NCBI GenBank assembly: GCA_003116995.1
Contig: BDSL01000068.1
Location: 434,001-498,000, forward strand
Direction: 5' to 3'
Source: Yamagishiella unicocca
Taxonomy: Eukaryota; Chlorophyta; Chlorophyceae; Chlamydomonadales; Volvocaceae
Length of the DNA stretch: 64,000 nucleotides
A program made the translations under genes and the position numbers. The notes under the pieces are model-generated. The model was not told the origin of the DNA and did no database searches. It saw nothing but the letters and a program-made list of their open reading frames with translations. Positions within the stretch are counted from its first letter, which is position 1. Each line of letters begins with the position of its first letter. Shown here one piece after another: positions 56,001 to 64,000 of this stretch.

Positions 56001-59000
56001 GCTGTCAAGACCATGGTGCTGCCCTCCAACATGAGCGGCGCGGAGAAGCGCGAGAAGATGGCCATCATGGAGGCGGCCATCAGCAGCAGCCTGGCGCACC
56101 CCAACATCGTGCAGGTGGGTGGGTGGGGGGATGGGGGGGTGAGGAAGACCCGTGGGGTGGTGGTGTGAAACCGGTGACACGGAAACCGACCCGTGGGGGG
56201 GGTTACATAAAGAACCGGTAAATCGACTGGGGGGGAGAAAAGCCTGGAAACCCGTGGGAACGGCATAGGAGGTAAAATTGGGGAAGGAGAGGGGACGGGC
56301 GAGGAGAGGGAAGGGGAAGGGGAAGGGCTGGCTCGGGGGGTGCGAAATAGGCCATGTGAGGTGGTGGCATCGAAACCGACGTGTGGTAGCATCGCGTTTC
56401 GGATGGTACATCCCATGCCCGTCGTAACACCCTGCTGTACGGCCCTGCCGTACAGACGTACACGTACTTCATCAAGACGGTTCGCGAGGAGGCGGGTTCC
56501 TCCGACGACGGCTCCCAGGCCGCTGATGGCATCATGGTGGGCACCGCCGGCAACACCACCGCTGGCAGCAGCGTCAACAAGAGCTTCGACGAGCCGTCTG
56601 CTCGCAACTCCACCGTAGCCAGTGCGCAGGCAGTGCACGGATACGAGGTGGGCGGGGGAGGTGTGGCGGGGGCTGGGGGGTTCGAGGAAGACCCGTGGAT
56701 GCCCGAAATATCCGTTTAGAACAGCGGGGCCTGGGTGGTGGTGGTGGTATGTGCGTGAGATAACTACCAGATACCCGCTTCGGGAAAGTTACCAGTCCGG
56801 GCAGCGAGTAGTCCGTCTGGATGCGTGAGTGGGTGTGAGTTTGCGATGATAAGCGAGGACGAAGCACCTCTGTTCAGTCGCCGTCGCCACCGCCGTGAAA
56901 CCCAGCTTATCCCCATATACGATGGGTCTGCGCTTGTAGCCTGGCATGCCGGCGAATAAAAACTGCAACAAACCGAATGGACTACCCCCCACCCCACCTC
57001 GCTCACCCCTCACCCCTCACCCCTCACCCCACCCCACCTCCCTCACCCCTCACCCCTCACCCCACCCCACCTCCCTCACCCCTCACCCCTCACCCCACCC
57101 CACCTCGCTCACCCCTGACCCCGGCCCCCAGGTTCGGCTGGTTCTTGAGTTCTGCGACTGCGGCTGCCTCCGTGACGCCCTGGACGGCGACGCCTTCCTC
57201 ACCGCCACCGGGGTCAACTACGCCGGCGTGCTGGACACTGCGGCGGACATCGCCAAGGCCATGCTGCACCTGCACCTGGCGGACGTCCTCCACGGCGACC
57301 TCAAGGTGTGTGGGTTTATGTGTTTTTTGGGGGTTGGGGGCGGGTGGGGGGGTGGGGGGATTGTGAGGACACACGGGGGGTGCAAGGAAATCCGTGTACG
57401 AAAGGAAGATCGTTTAGAACAGACGTTTCGAGGGGGGGGGGAAACTGCCGGGGAGCGGGAGCCGGGGGGGACGTCGGGTTTGGGTTTGGGGGGGTTACAG
57501 GGAAACGGTGTATTTGTGTAGGAGCAGCGACTTTACCAGTTTAGAGAAGAGGGTAGTTTTGAGGGGGGGAGTTCGGGTACCGTAGTGCGTTGGTGTGTCG
57601 CAACAATCATACACATACGGACAGCCGCGGCGTGGGGCGCCGTACGGCGCCGTACGACAGGGCCCCGCCACCACTTTGCGTCCACGGGTTTCTTGTCGCC
57701 CCAATGCGGCCCCACCACGCGCGGCCCCGCTCCTACCATACCCCGCCGCCTGGCACCTCGCCGACCCCTTCTCCCCCCTCAATGGGTTTTCTCTTAAGGG
57801 TTTCCCCCCCTTCCGCCCCCCCCCCGCCCTTCCCCCTCCCGCCCCCCAAGTCCCGCAACGTGATGCTCAAGAGCAGCGGCACGGAGGGTCGCGGAGTCAT
57901 CGGCAAGGTGGCGGACTTCGGACTGGCGGTCAAGATGGATCACATGGACCAAACACACCTGTCGGGGATGTACCAGGTAGGGGGGCCGTTGGCGGGAGAT
58001 AGGTGTCCCAGGTGTGGGGGATTTAACCGGTAACGCGACATGGGAAGTGTAGTTGGTGAGGGTTCGAGGAGCTGGTGAGGGGGGGAAGAAGACCCGATAA
58101 TGCGATTTAGAAGACAGAGGGCAGAAACTGGACGGCGAATGGTTTCGAGCACGCATCTGAACGTGCATGCCAGAGAACTTGACAACTTGGGTTGATTATC
58201 GACACGCCTATGGACGCGGCCCGTCGACGGCATGATAGTGGAAATGAAGCAAAGTAGTTTGCGTTGGCATTCCCGCAGATAGAGGTAGCGGGAGAATGGA
58301 GGGATATGGATGTCCCTAGCTGGGTGGCCGGGTGGAGGTGGCGGGAGATGGGCCGCGATCCAACCACCCGGGACTTGAACCTGTGCGCGACTGTCGCGAG
58401 GGAGGCGAAGGATCGGCGCGAGCTGGAAAGCCTCCGATACCCGATACTCCCAGGGGATGACTAATGCCGTACTCGCTCTCCCCCACCCGCTGCTCGTAGG
58501 GCACCCTGACGCACATGGCTCCAGGTAGGGTTGGCGGGAGGGGGGTGTCGATGGCACACATGGGGGGGGGGCCGGTATGAGGTAAAACCCGTAGGCCGGC
58601 ACAGGGGAGGGTGGCGAGGACACCTGGGTACACGACGTAGGAAACGGAGGACAGAAACTAGCCGGCGAATGTTTTTCGGGCGCCCATCTGAGTATGCATG
58701 CCGGAGAACCTGGGTTGGCTAGATCGGGAACAGACCTGTGGACGCGCCCCATCAACGTCGTGCTTGAGGAAAATAAGACTAAGAGAACCACTGGTCGAGT
58801 TTGCGTTATTGTTTGGGTTGAGGTCATGGGTGGGGGCGGCTTGCGGGGGTGTGGAGCCGGAGGGGGTCGCAGGAGGGGGCTTACAGGCGCCGATGCGGGT
58901 CTCGCGGGTTTAGGGGTTTAGGGGTTTACGCCGACCTTAGGGAGGCGGACCTTGGGGAGACCCTGGGAAGGGCAGGCGGACCTTTGGCAATGCGCCGGGG

Positions 59001-62000
59001 TGCGTCCATGGCTGCAGAGGTCCGGCGAGCCAGGAGCCCCGGGGGGCTGGTCGCCCTTTTTGCCGGGGCACCTGCCGGGGCACCTGCCGGGGCACCTGCT
59101 GATGCGCCCTTCCTCGTCGCCGCCGTCTTTCGCCCGCCCCCTGTTTTCCCAAGCACCTCGTCATCCGGGTCCCCGCGAAGGCGCTACCCCTCGGGAGACT
59201 ATGCACCAGCGACACTGCCCATGTCGTGTAATCGGGTCTTTACCCCACCCCTCCGCCCCCACCGCGTTCTGCCACTTAACCTCCCTATCTGGCCCGCCTT
59301 GCGTGCTCCCCCCCTCCCTCCCTCCCTTCCTCCCTTCCCCCCTTCCTCCCTTCCCCCCTTCCTCCCTTCCTCCCTTCCTCCCTTCCCCCCTTCCTCCCTT
59401 CCTCCCTTCCTCCCTTCCTCCCTTCCTCCCTTCCTCCCTTCCTCCCTTCCTCCCTTCCCCCCTTCCCCCCTTCCCCCCTTCCTCCCTCCCTCCCTTCCCC
59501 CCTTCCCCCCTTCCTCCCTCCCTCCCTAGAGCTGCTGCTGCAGGGCCGCATGTCCAAGGCGGCGGACGTGTACGCCTTCGGAATAACGCTATGGGAGCTG
59601 TTCACCGGGGGAGAGGCGTTCCAGGGTGCGTCACGGGTGGGACCTGGGCGGGGTGGGGGTGCTAGGGGTGCGTGGGGCGGGGTGGGGGCCTCATGGTTGT
59701 TGTGGCCGGCCGGGGCTGCAGAGTATGGATGGGGCTGCGAGCATGTGCTTTCAATGCATACGGGAGGTGTGTAGGTCGTATGTGGTGGCACGGGTCGGGG
59801 TGAGTCGCTTCCAGTGCGCCTTAGTTCCGTGACTGCCTGAGCCGCAGCTGCGGGGGTCCGATAGCCGCAGCCTTCTTACAGCCTCAGTCCCGCACTGCGG
59901 CACGTCGGACCCGGACCCGGACCCGGACCCGGACCCGGACCCGGACCCGGACCCGGACCCGGACCCGGACCCGGACCCGGACCCGGACCCGGACCCGGAC
60001 CCGGACTCCCAACCCCAACCCCAACCCCAACCCCAACCCCAACCCCAACCCCAACCCCAACCCCAACCCCAACCCCAACCCCAACCCCAACCCCAACCCC
60101 AACCCCAACCTCCTCCTCACGTGTATCTACGCCACCTCACGCTATCCGCCTCCCACCCAGGTTTGCCGCCTCCGTCTCCTATGTCGTGTGAACGGGTTCC
60201 CTCGCCACTCCCCCTCCCCTGTGCCCTCGGGTAAACGGGAATTTCCTTCAACCCCCTCCCGGCCGTCGGCCCCCCCTGGTCCTTTTACCGGTTCTTTTAT
60301 GTAACCCCCCTGCTCCTCAGGCGTCCCTCGCGCCCTGCTGGGTCATCAGATCGCTCAGGAGCGCAAGCGCCCCGCTTTCCCGCCCTTCGTGCCCGAGGCG
60401 TACTCGCGCCTGGCGGACGAGTGCTGGTCGCACAAACCGGAGGACAGGTGCGGGCGAAGGGGGGTTTCGAGGAAGACCCGTGGATGCGAGAAAAACCGTT
60501 TAGACAAAAAGACGTTTCGGGGTGCGAGGGCGGGGGGAGGGGTTCCCAGGGTTTTAGGGAGGCGAGGGGGCGGAGGGGAGGGGAGGGAGGTATGAGGATC
60601 CCTGGCTTTTGAGGCAGCCGGAAATGGGTGGTTGGAGGCGAGCAGGCCGGTAGGTGGGGTTGGGGTCAGCGTGTGCCCCGCCACGTGCCTGTCCTGCTTT
60701 CCGTGCGAATGACCGTTGGCGGACCTGTACGGCAGGCCCACTTTCGAGTCCATCCTGGAGCGGTTGGCGAACATGCGCGGCACCATACCGGGCCCAGCGG
60801 TGCCGCTGGCGGCATACACACCGGGCTCCGTGGCGGGGCCTCACTCCTTCCTGGTCAAGCTCAACAACTCGCAAGGGGTGGGTGGATGAGTATTGCAAGG
60901 GGGGTGGGCGTGGATGAGTGTTGCAAGGGGGGGTGGGCGTGGATGAGTGTTGCAAGGGGGGGGGGGCGTGGATGAGTGTTGCAAGGGGGGGGTGGGCGTG
61001 GATGAGTGTTGCAAGGGGGGGGTGGGCGTGGATGAGTGTTGCAAGGGGGGGGTGGGCGTGGATGAGTGTTGCAAGGGGGGGGTGGGCGTGGATGAGTGTT
61101 GCAAGGGGTGGGTGGGCGTGGCTGAGTGTTGCAAGGGGGGGGGTTGGGTGCGTTGGCGCCATCCACGCGCGGTGGCTCCGCTCCGCCTGCGCACGGGGTC
61201 CCGGCCTGCAGTCTGCAGAGCCGCGTCCGCCTCCGCCTCCGCCGGCCCTCCCCTTGCGTCACACCGCTCTACCAGCACCAGGCGCCACGTCACCAGGCGC
61301 CACGTCACCAGGCGGTCACACCAGGTTGCTCCGCCTCCACGCCTCCCTCGTCCTCCCCACCTCGCCACTTCCCTGACACTGATGCACCCATGCAACCACC
61401 AACTAACCAACCAACCCCTGAACCGCGCCAATGACGGCCCCTGCAGGACATGGTCGCCAACGCCAACCCCATGTACGACCCCAATGGTAGCAGCATGGGT
61501 AAGATAAGACGGTGGCGCAGGGCAGGGCAGGGCAGGGGTCTCGTGAGGGTTCGGTGCCAGCTGGCGTGTCCTCCGGTCCCTGCTGCCTCCTTTCCACCCA
61601 CACCACACCCTTGACGGGCCCACGATGCCCGCCACTGCCTGGGTGGCCTAGCTCCCGCTGCACCCTCCGCACAGCCTCCTGTGTCCGCGTCCCGCTGCAT
61701 CGCCCCCGTGACACACACACCTTCTCTTATCAACCCCCCCCCCACACACACACGCGCATACACAGAGGCTGATAGAGAAACGCCCCACTGGCCCTCTCCC
61801 CCTACCTCCCCCCCGCCCCCCCCTATAAAACCCATGTCGTGTAACCAGTCTTTATGCCACACCCTCCCTCCTGTTGGCTCCCTCCATTCCGCGGCCCCAG
61901 GCAGCCAGCTCCTTGGCAGCAGCGCAGGCTGGGAAGGGGGCGGTGGTAGCGGAGGCAGCAGCATCAACTGGCTGTTTGCGCGGGCGAGCCAGAGGACCCC

Positions 62001-62806
62001 GGTAGGGCAGGGGCCACAGGGCCGAGGGGCGTGGGGGGTGGCCTAAAAGACGTTGAGGGACGCGTGGGGGGGGAGGGTTATGATGAAAGCCCGTGTCCGA
62101 GGAAGCTGAGTAGGGTGGGGTGGGGGTGGCGAGGAGACCCGGTTACACGACATGGGAAACGGAGGGGGGCGGGGGGTAGCGGTCACGGACACTGTGTGTG
62201 CACGTGCCCCTCTACTGCTCGCGCGCGTACCATCGTCAGGGGGAATGCGGGGCTCCGCGGACCTGCCACGTGGCGGCACGCGTGTCGGTGTGTTTCGCAG
62301 CAACTCGTCCAGTCCCCCGGCCGCCAGGCCGCTTCCCTCGCGCGCCCTCCAGGACCGGGGACCGGGGACGGGGGGGGACTTGTTGGGGGCCGCTGCGCCC
62401 CGTCCCCGCTGTTACCTTCCTCGCTAGGGCGCTGCGAGTGCGCCCACGCAACGCACGAGTCATCTTCATGCATTTTGCCCCCTGTCCCCTAGTACCGAAG
62501 TACGGTCCGGAGGGGGCAAACTACGGCACTGCGGCTTGGGAATGAAGCACGCAACCTCCGCAACCTCCGCAACCTCACCCGCCCTTGCGTCCGGCCCTGT
62601 AGCTGCCTGTGGTGGAGGAGGACGACCGCGAGATGGACCTCTCCTCCAAGAAGCTGCCGGTGCTGCGGCCCCCGCAGCTGCCTGCTGCCCAGCTGCCGGT
62701 GCTGCGCGAGGGAGACAGCGGGCTGTACCAGGACGCGGAGGTGGCCCTCGGCGCTCGAGCGTCGGCGGAGCTGCCAGAGGAGGGAAACGTGCACGCCACC
62801 ATCTGA
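47087..62806 (+). CDS. CHASE-domain receptor protein kinase (TKL type)
   Basis: Twenty-four exons join in phase (1,035 aa): 47087-47383, 47638-47859, 48765-48823, 49492-49553, 50304-50406, 50905-51050, 51659-51729, 52244-52366, 53149-53361, 53822-54053, 54268-54310, 55564-55619, 55954-56114, 56456-56647, 57132-57305, 57851-57976, 58500-58524, 59530-59625, 60321-60447, 60736-60877, 61447-61498, 61901-62001, 62301-62381 and 62603-62806. An N-terminal cytoplasmic stretch is followed by a membrane span (about 109-131), an extracellular CHASE-like domain (PYGLVGAMSM, GSAILLGPWYADGELSQGAF, VVRYSIF), a second span (about 396-417), a coiled coil (EELNAQ-like, 425-509), and a kinase: GEGSFGKVYRG, VAVK (K561), HGDLKSRNVML (D716), ADFGL (D740), MAPE. 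Key residues are present, so it should be active; HRD is HGD. A 64-residue Ser/Thr-rich insert lies in the N-lobe. The ligand is unknown. Confidence 0.9.
48836..49142. repeat. GAGGGGACGAGGG-type repeat in a kinase-gene intron
   Basis: About 300 bases of GTGAGGGGACGAGGG(G/A) units with variants, starting right after the donor at 48824. Confidence 0.88.
49577..49668. repeat. 14-base repeat in a kinase-gene intron
   Basis: Six copies of GGGGGGGAGTAAGA, 24 bases after the donor at 49554. Confidence 0.88.
49780..49972. repeat. 42-base minisatellite in a kinase-gene intron
   Basis: Nearly five copies of a 42-base unit beginning GATGCGCGGGTGCCACTGGG and ending GTGTAAGGGTAA. The unit length keeps frames open, giving a false Cys/Trp-rich reading frame. 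Confidence 0.9.
50080..50218. repeat. Pyrimidine tract before exon 5 of the kinase gene
   Basis: (CCCCCTCCCCTT)-type tract in the intron that ends at 50303. Similar C/T tracts precede exons 9 (52920-53100), 10 (53695-53820), 15 (56990-57120) and 18 (59300-59528). Confidence 0.8.
53362..53520. repeat. 29-base repeat in kinase-gene intron 9
   Basis: Five copies of a unit containing GGGTGGGGTGGGCGCAAAAA GACCCATTT (or AGC for GGC), beginning exactly at the splice donor, so part of the repeat is the donor site itself. Confidence 0.85.
54787..55200. repeat. 46-base minisatellite, nine near-identical copies, kinase-gene intron 11
   Basis: Copies start at 54787 and every 46 bases to 55155. The unit begins TTCCGCGGTGTGAATGTGCG and ends AGAGCTAACATGGTG. 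Copies 1-6 have GCGCGCC where 7-9 have GCGCACC, so the array grew in two steps or was partly homogenised. Confidence 0.95.
55442..55535. repeat. 27-base repeat just before kinase exon 12
   Basis: Three and a half copies of TAACCCTTGCTGGTTGTTGT AACGGTG, ending about 30 bases before the acceptor. Confidence 0.9.
55750..55856. repeat. Inverted pair of family A repeats in kinase intron 12
   Basis: A plus-oriented partial copy (GTTCGAGGAAGACCCGTG, 55750) faces a full minus-oriented copy (55806-55855: CGTCTGTCCTAAACGG, then TTTTTTCGGGCATCCACGGG, then TCTCCCTCGAAACCCC). The pair could fold into a hairpin in the transcript. Confidence 0.75.
56681..56725 (+). repeat. Dispersed repeat family A, copy in kinase intron 14
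   Basis: TTCGAGGAAGACCCGTGGAT, then GCCCGAAATATCCG and TTTAGAACAG. Another copy is at 60465-60514 in intron 19 and a reverse one at 54209-54250 in intron 10. Confidence 0.85.
58085..58830. repeat. Two diverged direct copies of a 190-base element in adjacent kinase introns
   Basis: About 58112-58270 and 58640-58815 share, in order, AGAAACT-G-CGGCGAATG, GC-CATCTGA--(G/A)TGCATGCC, GAGAAC-T, GGGTTG, CTATGGACGC/CTGTGGACGC, and AGTTTGCGTT. They lie in the introns on either side of the 25-base exon 17. Confidence 0.65.
59907..60112. repeat. Adjacent hexamer arrays (ACCCGG)n and (CCCCAA)n in kinase intron 18
   Basis: About 16 units of GGACCC/ACCCGG (59907-60004) are followed at once by about 17 units of CCCCAA (60010-60112). 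The complement of the second is (TTGGGG)n. Confidence 0.93.
60880..61143. repeat. 30-base minisatellite in kinase intron 20
   Basis: Nine copies of GGGTGGGCGTGGATGAGTGT TGCAAGGGGG with small G-run differences, starting at the splice donor at 60878. Confidence 0.92.
62134..62160 (+). repeat. Dispersed repeat family B, copy in kinase intron 22
   Basis: GACCCGGTTACACGACATGG followed by GAAACGG. Reverse copies lie at 59218 and 61833 in other introns of the same gene. Confidence 0.8.
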
Positions 62807-64000
62807 AGGGCAAGAAGCTGCGTGCGAAACCGGCAAGGAACCGCTGATGGTATGGCGCCGGGCCGGAGCGGCGTCGCATGGGGACCGATGTCGTACATGT
62901 ACGGCGGCCGGTGCGTCTCTGTGGCGGGTAGGGGAGGCGGGGTCCGGGTGAGAGGGGTGCGGCCGGGGTGGTGTGGCGTGTCGGCGGGGGGGCGGGGGGG
63001 GCGTCTATCCGCAGGAGGGGGGGAGGGGAGAGGGAGGGGTCGAATGCGGTTTGGGGAGGGACGTACGGAGGCATCGACTTGCCGTCAGTGGATCCACAGA
63101 AGCCGTCAGTGGATCCACAGAAGCCGTCGGTGAACCCCCTGCTGGTCCACGTGTCGCCACAGTCCGTGGGTCATGACACGCCGATGGCGCCCGCGGCCAC
63201 TCGTTTTAGTTTGTCGCGGCATGGTGTCTGTTCCTTGCGTCTTCGGCAGGGGACAGCTGGCGGGCGGGGGCGATTGGTTGGGTAAAAGGGCGGCGCAGAC
63301 GACACAGACCGTCCGTGCTGTTGGTTGGTTGCTTGCTTGGTAGATCTGTTTTGGAAAGATGTGATCATGAGTTATTGCCCAACCTGATGACTGCAGCTGT
63401 GTAGCGTGCGGTGCCGAACAGGCTTACCCAACATGCTTGATGCTCGCTCAATGATACCGTCTTCAGCATAGCTCCTTTACTGTCCACTCCAATAATTATG
63501 GTCGAAGTCGAGTTGCGGGCAAATGGCGGCTCCTCGGGCGGCTGGACGGCTCGTCCTAGGACGCCTGAGCGTCGTGCGCGCACAGTATCAACTATGGCCC
63601 ACGCAACCGCAAAATAGGGGCCCTGTTGCCCGTACGAGTGGGTATGGAATCGCGCATTGGCTAAGGATCCTCGTCTTCGTGGTTAGTTCAAGTTGCCGGT
63701 GTGTATACTGTACACCACACTACCACTGTTCTTTATTCCATCTGGGTTCATTTAGCGATTGCGGGTTGGATGGGTTGCCGGAGATACAGCCGGTTGCAGG
63801 CACCACCACCCGGCAGGGGGTTGCTTGCTCTTCTGACAGGCACCTTGCGGTGACCTGGCGAAGGAGTGCTGCAAGGTAACGGTGCAGGTGCTCAATGCGG
63901 GCGTCGGGGAGGGAGGGAGACGTGCGCTGTGGCGTACCCCCCGTGCTGTCGCAGGGCGCGGCCAAACCAGCTGCAGCTGGCAAGGGACAGGTGGCGAATG
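62807..64000. other. Right-hand spacer with no confident gene
   Basis: A minus-strand open frame at 63983-63720 begins MPAAAGLAAPCDSTGG and includes RIEHLHRYLAALLRQ followed by a possible donor (GTCACC). It could be an exon of a gene entering from the right, but I cannot place it in a family. No TGTAA signal was found for the kinase gene. Confidence 0.3.

Noticed and set aside
60010..60112. Telomere or chromosome end
   Set aside because: Short, internal to an intron with coding exons on both sides, and not the green-algal telomere unit.
59884..60120. LGLGLG / VRVRVR protein on the minus strand
   Set aside because: Translation of the hexamer arrays.

Overview
The window looks like nuclear DNA of a chlamydomonadalean (volvocine-type) green alga. 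It is GC-rich with long AT-richer spacers. Coding sequence is split into many short exons by GT-AG introns. The introns are loaded with G- or C-runs, minisatellites and short dispersed repeats. The genes fit this: a plastid-targeted carotenoid desaturase, large receptor cyclases with bacterial-type solute-binding ectodomains, and a receptor kinase of the plant TKL type. All reading was by eye. Exons were accepted when splice signals, reading phase and family resemblance agreed.

Layout, left to right. (1) 362-4575, minus: N-terminal part of a secreted or receptor protein with a solute-binding-protein-like domain, cut by the left edge. (2) 4.6-11.4 kb: repeat-rich spacer with a decayed pogo-like DDE/D transposase (7.4-9.0 kb). 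(3) 11390-13718, minus: complete TRM8-type tRNA (guanine-N7) methyltransferase, head-to-head with (4) 14212-18130, plus: a plastid-type ribose-5-phosphate isomerase homologue of the divergent RPI4 kind. (5) 18800-19772, plus: a small probable secreted Cys-rich protein. (6) 20229-22533, minus: an unrecognised protein with a PD-(D/E)XK-like core and a coiled-coil tail. (7) 24448-31140, minus: complete 12-exon zeta-carotene desaturase, head-to-head with (8) 31467-32532, plus: an RSL1D1/UTP30-like ribosomal-L1-domain protein. (9) about 34811-45043, plus: receptor cyclase with a solute-binding ectodomain, one membrane span and two cyclase homology domains. (10) 47087-62806, plus: a 24-exon CHASE-domain receptor with a TKL-type kinase. 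(11) 62.8-64 kb: no confident gene.

Three of the genes (1, 9, 10) are surface sensors. The first two share a homologous ectodomain and lie in opposite orientation. Genes 3, 4, 7 and 8 are housekeeping or plastid genes arranged as two divergent pairs with short shared upstream regions (about 490 and 330 bases). The most interesting points are the apparent division of catalytic residues between the two cyclase domains of gene 9, the CHASE-TKL kinase fusion of gene 10, the loss of canonical catalytic residues in the isomerase homologue, and at least two families of short (about 25-50 base) dispersed repeats that recur, in both orientations, mostly in introns of unrelated genes.
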